Shown: positions 1-6,299, numbered from the stretch's first letter. The stretch is DNA of 6,299 nt from Deltaproteobacteria bacterium (GCA_019307545.1 JAFDJI010000234.1:1-6299); one strand, 5' to 3'. A program made the numbers and translations. The notes: generated by a model from the letters alone, not told the origin.

Positions 1-1
1 C

Positions 2-751
2 GACCCACTCCTGCTGGAGACCCGCACCGCCACCGGTGCCATCAACGCCCTGGCCATTCCGGTGGCCGGGGTGATCACCACCGGCAACCCGCTCGTCGAT
101 CGGATGAACATCTTCGTTCCCCAGCCGCTGGTGGAGGCGTTGGTCCTCACCGGCGGGCACTTCACCCACCTCTTCGTCCGCCTGCGCAACCGGGACCGAG
201 CATCGGTTCTGGCGGAGGCCCTCCGGGAGCGCATGGGCGACGCGGTCGGGGTCTCCACCTGGGAGGAGGAGACGCAAGACCTGGTCGACGCCCAGAAGCC
301 GCGCCAGCAGACGATGGACTTCCTCGGGCTCGGGTTCCTGCTCATCGCCGCCACCGGCATCGCGAACACGGTGCTCATGGCCGCCTACGAGCGCACCCGG
401 GAGATCGGCACCCTTCGCGCGATGGGGCTCACGAAACGCGGCGTGCTGACCCTGTTCGTCACCGAGGGCCTCATCATGGGCGTCATCGGCTCGGTCGTGG
501 GGGCGCTGCTCGGTGGGGGGGCGACCTACTACTGGCACGTCCACGGCCTCGACCTCACCCCGATGATGGAGGGGTCCATGGAGGGCGGCTTCGAGAACAT
601 GCCCCTGTCGATGATGCTCTACATGGACTTCTCCTGGGCCACCATCGTGGGCAGCATCGCCTTTGGCGTCGTCATCGCGGTGATCGCGTCGGTCTACCCG
701 GCACGCGTCGCCGCCAACATGGCTCCGGCGGACGCGGTGAGGGCGGACTGA
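2..751 (+). CDS. ABC transporter permease, FtsX/MacB-LolC type (5' end missing)
   Basis: This is the C-terminal 249 residues of an inner-membrane permease; the reading frame is open from base 2, so the true start is upstream. The visible part begins in the end of a periplasmic MacB-like domain (about residues 1-100) and continues into an FtsX-type domain. Three hydrophobic segments lie near visible residues 106-126, 147-171 and 211-234. After the first comes the family hallmark ERTREIGTLRAMGLTKR, which precedes the next helix and normally faces the cytoplasmic ATPase. The protein ends in the usual PARVAANMAPADAVRAD tail. Such permeases work in pairs with an ATPase in lipoprotein release (LolCDE) or efflux/mechanotransmission (MacB), and sequence alone does not separate these here. 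The TGA overlaps the next ATG by one base. GTG at 62 is internal, because homologous coding continues upstream of it. A G7 run lies at 515-521. Family assignment is firm; substrate is unknown. Confidence 0.92.
   Translation, partial: DPLLLETRTATGAINALAIPVAGVITTGNPLVDRMNIFVPQPLVEALVLTGGHFTHLFVRLRNRDRASVLAEALRERMGDAVGVSTWEEETQDLVDAQKPRQQTMDFLGLGFLLIAATGIANTVLMAAYERTREIGTLRAMGLTKRGVLTLFVTEGLIMGVIGSVVGALLGGGATYYWHVHGLDLTPMMEGSMEGGFENMPLSMMLYMDFSWATIVGSIAFGVVIAVIASVYPARVAANMAPADAVRAD
739..742 (+). promoter_or_regulatory. Ribosome-binding site of the second permease
   Basis: GAGG (within GTGAGGG) lies eight bases before the ATG at 751, inside the end of the upstream permease gene. Together with the TGATG stop/start overlap it supports ATG 751 as the start and indicates translational coupling of the two permeases. 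Confidence 0.6.
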
Positions 752-1989
752 TGCTCTGGATGCGGCTGGCGATTCGAAACGCGCGGCGGAACCTGCGCCG
801 TACCCTGCTCACCGCGAGCACGGTGGTCATCGGGGTGGCGCTGATTGTGGTCACCGTGGCCTTCATGAACGGCATCTTCGGGAGCATGGCCGAGCTGTTC
901 TCGGCCCAGGTGGGACACCTGCGGGTGCTCGACGCGGACTACGCCGAGCGCGAGGCCTTCAGGCCGATGTACGAGAACATCGCCGAGGTCGAGCCGGTCC
1001 TCGAACTGATCCGCGGTGTGCCCGGGGTGGTCTCCGCCGAGCCCCGGATCACCACCAGCGTGGTCCTGGCCGCTGGCGAGGAGATCGGCGACGACTACGG
1101 CCTGCTCGTCGGGAGCACCGAGACCTTCTTCCGCGAGATCCTGAAGGGTCCCGACCAACTGGTGGCCGGAACCTGGCTCTCGGGTGCGGCGGACGAGGTG
1201 GTGCTGGGGTTCAGGCTCGCCTCCGACCTCGGTCTGGACGTGGGGGACGAAGTGCTGCTCCTGGGGCAGACCCAGGATGGCGCGCTGTCCCCCATCAAGG
1301 CGACGGTGGTCGGCGTCATGCAGGCCGATTCCGTGCTGAACAAGCAGGCCTTCGTCCGCCTCGAGGACGCCCAATGGCTCACGGACATCCCCGGTGGGGC
1401 CCTGGAGGTCCTCGTCTACGGCGCGGATCGCGATCCGGCGGTCCTACGCCCGGTTGCGGAGCGGCTCCGGTCCATGGAGGGGCTCGAAGGGCTGGCCGTG
1501 CAGGGCTGGTACGAGCGCGACCCGTGGTCCGGGATGATGGGCATGGTCGACGGAATGCAACTGTTCATCGAGTTGCTGTTCGTGTTCGTCACCGAAATGG
1601 CCATCTTCAACACCATGTCCATGTCGGTGCTGGAGCGAACCGGCGAGATCGGGGTGATGCGCGCCATGGGTCTCACCCGGTTCGGCACCGTGGGCATCTT
1701 CTTCCTCGAGGCCATGGTCATCGGGTTCGTCGGTGGGCTCGTGGGCACGGTCCTCGGGTCGGCGGGGGCCCTGTACCTGGAGGTGCATGGCATGAGCGTG
1801 CCGAGCGACTCCGGCGATCGTTTCGGGGATGGCTTCCCCTACACGACAACGATGCACGCCGACCTGACCGCCGATCTCGTGGTGAGCGCCCTCCTCCTGG
1901 GCCTGGTCATGGCTGTGGTCGGGGCCATGCTTCCCGCCCTGCGGGCCGCAGCCATTCAACCGGTCGTGGCGATGCGCGCCCAGAAGTGA
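751..1989 (+). CDS. ABC transporter permease, FtsX/MacB-LolC type (complete)
   Basis: A complete 412-residue inner-membrane permease, close to the usual 400-415 residues of LolC/LolE-type proteins. The N-terminus (MRLAIRNARRNLRRTLLTAS) is the basic amphipathic stretch typical of the family and leads into TM1 (about 20-42). A periplasmic MacB-like domain covers about 43-265. TM2 (269-292), TM3 (312-342) and TM4 (374-397) make up the FtsX domain, with the conserved ERTGEIGVMRAMGLTR at 295-310. A polar loop rich in Ser, Asp and Gly (about 349-372) separates TM3 and TM4. The protein ends LPALRAAAIQPVVAMRAQK, as family members do. It starts one base inside the preceding permease stop codon and has its own GAGG site, so the two are likely made in equal amounts as a heterodimer with an ATPase encoded outside the window. 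It may be a lipoprotein-release or an export system; a gene for a large lipoprotein follows, but that adjacency is only suggestive. Confidence 0.95.
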   Translation: MLWMRLAIRNARRNLRRTLLTASTVVIGVALIVVTVAFMNGIFGSMAELFSAQVGHLRVLDADYAEREAFRPMYENIAEVEPVLELIRGVPGVVSAEPRITTSVVLAAGEEIGDDYGLLVGSTETFFREILKGPDQLVAGTWLSGAADEVVLGFRLASDLGLDVGDEVLLLGQTQDGALSPIKATVVGVMQADSVLNKQAFVRLEDAQWLTDIPGGALEVLVYGADRDPAVLRPVAERLRSMEGLEGLAVQGWYERDPWSGMMGMVDGMQLFIELLFVFVTEMAIFNTMSMSVLERTGEIGVMRAMGLTRFGTVGIFFLEAMVIGFVGGLVGTVLGSAGALYLEVHGMSVPSDSGDRFGDGFPYTTTMHADLTADLVVSALLLGLVMAVVGAMLPALRAAAIQPVVAMRAQK

Positions 1990-2009
1990 GCCCTCTCTTC
2001 GAGTAGGGC
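1990..2009 (+). terminator. Possible terminator hairpin after the permease pair
   Basis: Immediately after the TGA, GCCCT pairs with AGGGC and CTC with GAG around a TTC loop, with one bulged T at 2004: eight pairs in all. There is no T-run after it, so it is not a classical intrinsic terminator. It may be a weak terminator or a 3'-end stabilising structure. Confidence 0.3.
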
Positions 2010-2026
2010 CGGCGATTTCGGAGGTT

Positions 2027-2044
2027 CTTCCTTCGAACAGGAAG
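2027..2044 (+). other. Second intergenic hairpin
   Basis: CTTCCT (2027-2032) pairs perfectly with AGGAAG (2039-2044) around the loop TCGAAC. One G-T wobble and one T-A pair can extend it outward to 2025/2046. No T-run follows. It could act with the hairpin at 1990-2009 in ending the permease transcript, or lie in the leader of the next gene. A stem this short can also occur by chance. Confidence 0.3.
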
Positions 2045-2110
2045 GATGCGATATCAGTCGATGCCGATGTCGCCAATATTGGATATTTTGGGTTTACGCG
2101 GAATTCGTGT
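2041..2110 (+). promoter_or_regulatory. AT-rich control region with palindrome CCAATATTGG
   Basis: This 70-base stretch is about 46% GC by hand count, clearly lower than the coding DNA on either side. It contains GATATC (2050-2055) and a perfect 10-base palindrome, CCAATATTGG, at 2073-2082, followed by ATATTTTGG, which repeats part of one arm. Such a composition drop before a gene is typical of a promoter or operator. I could not fit a convincing -35/-10 pair: TATTTT at 2084-2089 is the best -10-like hexamer, but it has no good -35 partner. The whole non-coding spacer runs 1990-2129. Confidence 0.4.
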
Positions 2111-2120
2111 ACCTGGCCGT

Positions 2121-2124
2121 GAGG
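2121..2124 (+). promoter_or_regulatory. Ribosome-binding site deciding the TTG start
   Basis: GAGG (within GTGAGG) lies five bases before TTG 2130. The frame is open back to the TAG at 2004, with in-frame ATGs at 2046, 2061 and 2067, but none has a well-spaced ribosome-binding site and all would put extra residues before the lipoprotein signal. ATG 2145 would remove the two arginines of the signal. TTG 2130 therefore fits best. Confidence 0.55.
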
Positions 2125-2129
2125 TTGCT

Positions 2130-2180
2130 TTGACGAGACGCTTGATGGTGCTCTTGGTCCCACTCCTGTGGGGGGCCTGC
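2130..2180 (+). other. Lipoprotein signal peptide and lipidated Cys17
   Basis: The encoded peptide has a short basic n-region (TRR), a hydrophobic core (LMVLLVPLLW) and GAC at the cleavage site, with Cys codon TGC at 2178-2180. The -1 Ala and -2 Gly suit signal peptidase II. Trp at -3 is unusual, since Leu, Val or Ile is preferred, but Leu occupies -4 and -5. The absence of charged residues in the core and the acidic linker after Cys agree with a secreted, lipid-anchored protein. Confidence 0.75.
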
Positions 2181-5100
2181 AAGGGAGAGCCCGACGACGA
2201 GGAGGTGCGCCCGCCAAGTGCCCCCCTGGTCTCGATCGCCCCCGATCCTGCTACCAGTTCCGACGACCTTGTCGCCGTCATCGAGCAGGAAAGCTCGGAT
2301 CCGGACGGACGGTCCGTGTCCTATCGCTATGACTGGGACAGCGGCGTCGGCGGCACTGCGACGGGGGAGACCCTCTCCGCCTGGCAGACCACCAAGGGGC
2401 AGACCTGGACGGTGGTGGTCACGCCCGACAACGGTGTGCTCGACGGGCCCTCCACCGAGGCGAGCATCGCCATCCTCAACAGTGTGCCCAGCATCGGCAG
2501 CGTATCCATCCTGCCCGGCACCGCCTTCGCGAACACGGACCTCCGCTGCAATCCCGAGGGACTCCTCGACGCCGACGGCGACACGGTGAACGTGGCGTAC
2601 GCCTGGATGGTGGGCGAAACCGCGGCTGGGACGACCGACCAGATCCTGCCCTCGTCCTCCTTCGACCGCTACGACGAGGTGTTCTGCACCGCGACCCCCA
2701 GCGACGACGAGAGCAACGGGAACGCCATCTCAAGCCTGCCCATCATCATCAACAACCGGCCGCCCAGCATCACCTCCGCGGCGGTGACCCCGGTGGACCC
2801 CACCACCGACGCGACCCTCACCTGCACCTCCTTCGGATGGGAGGACCTGGACGGCGACAGCGAGGGCTACCTTTACGAATGGACGGTTCAGGGCATCGCT
2901 GCGGGGGGCGACGCCAACACCCTGTCCGGCACCGAGTTCGCCAAGCACGACCAGGTGACATGTACGGTGACGCCTACCGATGGCGCCGATTACGGACTCC
3001 CCGGGTACGCCGACCCGGTCCTCATCGAGAACACGCCGCCCTCGATCACCGGCGTCTCCCTCGACCCCGACCCGGCGTACACCGACAGCGTCATCGATTG
3101 CCTGCCCACGGGTTGGTCCGACGCCGACAGTGACTTGGGGAGCTACCTCTTCGCGTGGACCGTGGACGGCGACCCCGTGGGAGGGAACGAGTCCTCTCTG
3201 TATGGGACGGCCGACTTCGACCGTGGCGAAGTGGTGGTGTGCACGGTGACGCCGACCGACGGCGAGGAGTCAGGGCCGCCCTTCTCCAGCGAGGGCCTGA
3301 CCATCGGCAACTCCCTGCCCGCCACCACCGCGGTGACCGTCACCCCGAACCCCGCGAACACCAACAGCTTCCTCACCTGCAATCCCGCCGGCACCGACCC
3401 CGACGGAGACGAGGTGGCGTTCGACTATGCGTGGACGGTCGAAGGCATCGCGAAGGGCAGCAACTTCAACACCCTGAGCGCGTCGCACTTCGCGAAGGGC
3501 GACGACGTGATCTGCACCGCCACCTCGAAGGACGCGTTCGGCTCGGGGACCGCCCTGGCCAGTGCTCCCCTCACCATCGGCAACGTCGCACCCTCCATCG
3601 CCTCGGTGGCCATCACCCCGGAGGTCGCCCCCTCGGATGGCCCCGTCACCTGCGTTCCCTCTGGTTGGTTCGATGACGATGGGGACGACCCGGGCTACCG
3701 CTATGCCTGGACCGTGAACGGCTTCGACGCCGGCGGGGACAGCGACACCCTCGCCCCCGAACACTTCTCCAGGTACAATGCGGTGATCTGCACGGTCACC
3801 CCAACGGACTCCACGGACGATGGAGCCCCCGTCTCCAGCGAACCGCGCACCATCAGCAACGGCGCCCCGACCCTCGAGTCGGTGTCCATCACCACGGAGT
3901 CCCCCACCACCAACACCAATGTCCTCTGCGCGGTCTCCGGGTGGTTCGACCCCGACGGCGACAACCCCAGTTGGGACTACGCCTGGACCGTGGAGGGTGA
4001 TGCCGCAGGGGGGAACAACAGCATCCTGGGGAGCGCGAACTTCGAGAAGGGTGATGCGGTCGTGTGCACCGTCACCCCGAAGGACCTCTACACCAGCGGC
4101 CCCCCCGTCTCCAGCGATCCGGTCACCATCGGCAACACTCCGCCGTCCATCACCTACGCCTACATCGACCCCGGGTCCGCCTACGCCACGACCACCCTGA
4201 CCTGCGTGCCTTCCCCGTGGTTCGACTGGGACGACGACGAGCCCGGCCACGACTTCGCTTGGACCGTGGACGACGACCCCGTGGGAGGCAACAGCGACAC
4301 CCTCTCGGGCGTGTTCGCCAAGGGTGAGGACGTGGTTTGCACTGTCACCCCCAATGACGGCGAGGACACTGGCGACCCCGTCACCACCCCCGCCGTCACC
4401 ATCAGCAACAGCACCCCTACCATCACCTCGGTGTCGATCTCACCGGAAACCGCCTACGCCGACAGCACCCTGACCTGCGTGCCCGACGGGTGGTACGACG
4501 GTGACGGGGAGGACCCCGCCTACGACTACTACTGGTCAGTGAACAACGGCAACGTGGGCGACAACGCCAGCACATTGGACAGCACCCACTTCACCAGGGG
4601 CAAGCTGGTGAATTGCACTGCGGTTCCCAAGGACAGCGACACCACGGGCGCCCCCTCCGTCAGCGATGCACGGACCATCAGCAACACCGTGCCCTCGATC
4701 ACCTCGGTGTCGGTCTCGCCGGAGACCGCATACGCCGACAGCATCCTGACCTGCGTGCCCTCGGAATGGTCGGACGCCGACGAGGACACCCCGGACTACG
4801 ACTACAACTGGACGGTGAACGAGATTTCGGTAGGCGGCAACGCCAGTACCTTGGATTTCGCGGGTCTCCAGAGGGGGCACGCAGTGGTGTGCACCGCCAC
4901 CCCCAAGGACAGCTACAGCAGCGGCACACTCGTCGAGAGCGATCCGCGCACGATCAGCAACAAGGCCCCCTCGATCACCTCGGTGTCCATCCTCCCGGAG
5001 ACCGCGTACACCGGCAGCACCCTGACCTGCGTGCCCGATGGGTGGGACGACCTCGATGGGGACAGCGCCGACTACGACTACGCCTGGACCGTGGAGGGCG

Positions 5101-6299
5101 CCACCGCGGGGGGCAACACCAGCACCCTGGGGGGGGGTGTGAGCTTCGACAAGGGCAACGACGTGGTGTGCACCGCCACCCCCAAGGATGCCGAATCCAC
5201 GGGCACGCCCGTCGACAGCGACCCGCTCACGATCAGCAACAGCACTCCTTCGATCACCTTGGTGTCCATCACCCCGACGACCGCGTATGCGAACAGCACC
5301 CTGACCTGTGTCCCCTCCGGGTGGTCCGACGCCGACGAGGAGACCGCGGACTACGACTATGCCTGGACGGTGAACGAGGCCGCCGCGGGCGAAAACGCCA
5401 GCACCCTGACGCTCGAGACCCTGACGAAGGGCGACGACGTGGTGTGCACGGCGACCCCCAAGGACAGCGAGACCACCGGAACGCCCGTCGACAGCGACCC
5501 GCGCACCATCAGCAACAGCACCCCCTCCATCACCTCGGTGTCCATCACCCCAACGACCGCGTACGCCAACAGCACTCTGACCTGTGTACCCACCGGGTGG
5601 GTTGACGCCGACGGGGAGACCGCGGCCTACGACTACGCCTGGACGGTGGGCGGGAGCGCCGCGGGCACCAACGCCAGCACCCTGACCTCGGGCTTCGCGA
5701 AGACCAACGAGGTGGTGTGCACCGCCACCCCGAAGGACAGCGACACCACCGGCACCCCCGTGCCCAGTGATGCGCGCACGATCAGCAACAGCGTGCCGTC
5801 CATCACCTCGGTTTCCATCACCCCGACGACCGCGTATGCCGACAGCACGCTGACCTGCGCCCCCTCGGGGTGGTCCGACGCCGACGACGACGATCCCGGC
5901 TACCAGTACGCCTGGACCGTGGACGGGGACGCCGCGGGCTCCGACGCCAGCACCCTCGAGGCCCCCGCCTTTGCCCAGACCGCGTCGGTGGTGTGCACGG
6001 CGACCCCCGACGACGGCGAGGACACCGGCACCTCGGTGCCTTCGTCGGGGCGCACCATCTCCAACCGGGTGCCTTCCACCCCCGTGGTCTCCATCAACGC
6101 GTACCCCGAGGCGGGCGTCGACGATGTGGTGTGTACCATCACCACCGCAGCGACCGACGATGACGGCGACACCATCTCGGCCGACGACCTGTTGGGGTGC
6201 GACGAGTGGCAGTGCCTGGCGGTGGCGGACGACGGCTTTGACCAGACCGCCTCCGCTTGGGAGGCCACCCTGGCGAACAGCCCCCACGGCACCGGGGAC
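2130..6299 (+). CDS. Giant tandem-repeat lipoprotein with Ig/PKD-like domains (3' end missing)
   Basis: The frame is open for 1390 codons from TTG 2130 to the right edge, with no stop. Residues 1-16 (two Arg, then a Leu/Val-rich core ending LLWGA) form a lipoprotein signal with Cys17 as the lipidation site. A short acidic linker (KGEPDDEEVRPP) leads to 14 repeats of 91-93 residues from residue 29, then a divergent unit from 1315. In a typical repeat (the twelfth) Cys21, Trp40 and Cys67 fall in LTC, AWTV and VVCTATP contexts. This is the Cys-Trp-Cys order of Ig-type beta sandwiches and suggests one disulfide per domain. A D-x-D-rich loop (DADGD-like) before the Trp recalls PKD/cadherin-like calcium-binding loops. 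The protein is acidic and rich in Thr, Ser and Asp. Lys rather than Asp at position +2 would favour the outer membrane by the E. coli rule. No enzymatic motif is visible; an extended adhesin, scaffold or spacer is inferred. The frame is supported by repeat conservation throughout; the exact family is uncertain. Confidence 0.9.
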   Translation, partial: MTRRLMVLLVPLLWGACKGEPDDEEVRPPSAPLVSIAPDPATSSDDLVAVIEQESSDPDGRSVSYRYDWDSGVGGTATGETLSAWQTTKGQTWTVVVTPDNGVLDGPSTEASIAILNSVPSIGSVSILPGTAFANTDLRCNPEGLLDADGDTVNVAYAWMVGETAAGTTDQILPSSSFDRYDEVFCTATPSDDESNGNAISSLPIIINNRPPSITSAAVTPVDPTTDATLTCTSFGWEDLDGDSEGYLYEWTVQGIAAGGDANTLSGTEFAKHDQVTCTVTPTDGADYGLPGYADPVLIENTPPSITGVSLDPDPAYTDSVIDCLPTGWSDADSDLGSYLFAWTVDGDPVGGNESSLYGTADFDRGEVVVCTVTPTDGEESGPPFSSEGLTIGNSLPATTAVTVTPNPANTNSFLTCNPAGTDPDGDEVAFDYAWTVEGIAKGSNFNTLSASHFAKGDDVICTATSKDAFGSGTALASAPLTIGNVAPSIASVAITPEVAPSDGPVTCVPSGWFDDDGDDPGYRYAWTVNGFDAGGDSDTLAPEHFSRYNAVICTVTPTDSTDDGAPVSSEPRTISNGAPTLESVSITTESPTTNTNVLCAVSGWFDPDGDNPSWDYAWTVEGDAAGGNNSILGSANFEKGDAVVCTVTPKDLYTSGPPVSSDPVTIGNTPPSITYAYIDPGSAYATTTLTCVPSPWFDWDDDEPGHDFAWTVDDDPVGGNSDTLSGVFAKGEDVVCTVTPNDGEDTGDPVTTPAVTISNSTPTITSVSISPETAYADSTLTCVPDGWYDGDGEDPAYDYYWSVNNGNVGDNASTLDSTHFTRGKLVNCTAVPKDSDTTGAPSVSDARTISNTVPSITSVSVSPETAYADSILTCVPSEWSDADEDTPDYDYNWTVNEISVGGNASTLDFAGLQRGHAVVCTATPKDSYSSGTLVESDPRTISNKAPSITSVSILPETAYTGSTLTCVPDGWDDLDGDSADYDYAWTVEGATAGGNTSTLGGGVSFDKGNDVVCTATPKDAESTGTPVDSDPLTISNSTPSITLVSITPTTAYANSTLTCVPSGWSDADEETADYDYAWTVNEAAAGENASTLTLETLTKGDDVVCTATPKDSETTGTPVDSDPRTISNSTPSITSVSITPTTAYANSTLTCVPTGWVDADGETAAYDYAWTVGGSAAGTNASTLTSGFAKTNEVVCTATPKDSDTTGTPVPSDARTISNSVPSITSVSITPTTAYADSTLTCAPSGWSDADDDDPGYQYAWTVDGDAAGSDASTLEAPAFAQTASVVCTATPDDGEDTGTSVPSSGRTISNRVPSTPVVSINAYPEAGVDDVVCTITTAATDDDGDTISADDLLGCDEWQCLAVADDGFDQTASAWEATLANSPHGTGD
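2214..6071 (+). repeat. Fourteen tandem 273-279-base repeats coding for Ig/PKD-like domains
   Basis: Taking the PSI(T)SVSI-like segment as the unit start, units begin at 2214, 2487, 2763, 3039, 3318, 3591, 3867, 4143, 4416, 4692, 4968, 5247, 5523 and 5796, and a fifteenth, divergent one at 6072. Spacing is always 273, 276 or 279 bases (91-93 codons), so the frame is never broken. The approximate consensus is: PSITSVSITP, then TAYADSTLTCVPSGW, D-x-D-x-D, YDYAWTV, AGGNASTL, a variable stretch, F-x-KGDDVVCTATPKD, TGTPV, and SDPRTISN. Units 9-14 are much more alike than units 1-8. Units 9-11 share PETAY and units 12-14 PTTAYA. Both cysteines are present in units 2-14 and both are absent in unit 1. 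Many differences between similar units are synonymous, so the protein sequence appears to be under selection. Confidence 0.93.
6072..6299 (+). other. Divergent fifteenth unit, cut by the window edge
   Basis: The unit opens like a repeat (PSTPVVSI, then DDVVCTIT and an acidic DDDGDT loop) but leaves the consensus after residue 1350 or so. The YAWTV strand is not recognisable. Two extra cysteines appear in GCDEWQC, followed by a stretch ending in SAWEATLANSPHGTGD. It may be a change to a different sub-type of domain or the first of a differently built C-terminal region. The frame remains open to the last base. Confidence 0.6.

Noticed and set aside
62..64. GTG as the start of the first permease
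   Set aside because: The frame is open to the window edge and the product from 62 would lack TM1 and most of the periplasmic domain; it is an internal valine.
515..521. Run of seven G in the first permease as a slippage switch
   Set aside because: Shorter than the G9 tract, and it fits ordinary Gly-Gly codon use in a helix of a housekeeping-type membrane protein.
1374..2006. 210-codon + strand frame inside the second permease
   Set aside because: The product is almost entirely Arg/Gly/His/Pro, typical of an out-of-frame reading of GC-rich DNA; the permease frame has clear family motifs over the same bases.
2046..2069. In-frame ATGs at 2046, 2061 and 2067 as starts of the lipoprotein
   Set aside because: None has a well-spaced ribosome-binding site, and they would bury the lipoprotein signal behind 21-28 extra residues within AT-rich, promoter-like DNA. 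Not fully excluded.
1444..2217. 257-codon minus-strand frame spanning the spacer
   Set aside because: It lies mostly opposite the second permease, has a low-complexity His/Pro/Arg/Gly composition, and shows no domain.
3270..4250. 326-codon open frame on the minus strand
   Set aside because: Same codon-register shadow, ending opposite the sense TCA at 3270; no plausible protein features.
4613..5605. 330-codon open frame on the + strand in another frame
   Set aside because: It is an out-of-frame reading of the same repeats, rich in His, Arg and Gln, with no independent start signal. The frame from 2130 keeps the conserved Cys/Trp pattern across all units.
4536..6287. 583-codon open frame on the minus strand
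   Set aside because: Its codons are in exact register with the sense codons of the repeat gene, so its stops can come only from sense TTA, CTA or TCA, which are rare in GC-rich coding DNA. It ends exactly opposite the sense TCA at 4536. Its Gly/Arg/Val/His-rich periodic product is a mirror of the repeats.
2214..6299. CRISPR array or mobile-element repeats
   Set aside because: The unit is about 276 bases, diverged, always a multiple of three, and codes for a conserved protein domain; there are no short identical repeats with unique spacers and no transposase.

Overview
The window is GC-rich, with codons ending mostly in G or C, and all real coding sequence lies on the + strand. It holds the 3' part of one ABC-transporter permease gene, a complete second permease gene that overlaps it by one base, a spacer of 140 bases, and the 5' part of a very large gene that runs off the right edge. 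The GC-rich coding, LolC/MacB-type permeases and a long lipoprotein of tandem Ig/PKD-like domains suggest a Gram-negative bacterium with an outer membrane, possibly of the Myxococcota/Bradymonadota type. That placement is inferred from style only; no phylogenetic marker is present.

Region 1 (2-1989): two FtsX/MacB-like permeases, translationally coupled (TGATG junction). They probably form the membrane heterodimer of a LolCDE- or MacB-like ABC system. The ATPase and the start of the first permease must lie upstream, outside the window.

Region 2 (1990-2129): a non-coding spacer. Two small hairpins (1990-2009 and 2027-2044) follow the permease stop. An AT-rich patch comes next (about 46% GC over 2041-2110) with the perfect palindrome CCAATATTGG at 2073-2082, then a GAGG ribosome-binding site before a TTG start. 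It looks like the end of one transcription unit and the control region of the next.

Region 3 (2130-6299, open at the right edge): a predicted lipoprotein of at least 1390 residues. After a 16-residue lipoprotein signal and Cys17, there are 14 complete tandem repeats of 91-93 residues and a divergent fifteenth. Almost every repeat carries a Cys-Trp-Cys pattern with Ig-like spacing and an acidic D-x-D-rich loop. This gene is easily missed because it starts at TTG and has no stop in the window, while long meaningless open frames exist opposite it. Its function is unknown; an extended surface or periplasmic adhesin- or scaffold-like protein is the most natural inference.

The most interesting signals are the regular disulfide-type repeat array, the paired loss of both cysteines in repeat 1, two repeat sub-families that suggest stepwise expansion, and a run of nine G in repeat 11 where a one-base slip in either direction would truncate the protein. 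I see no RNA gene, mobile element or CRISPR array, and no clear evidence of a wholly new system.
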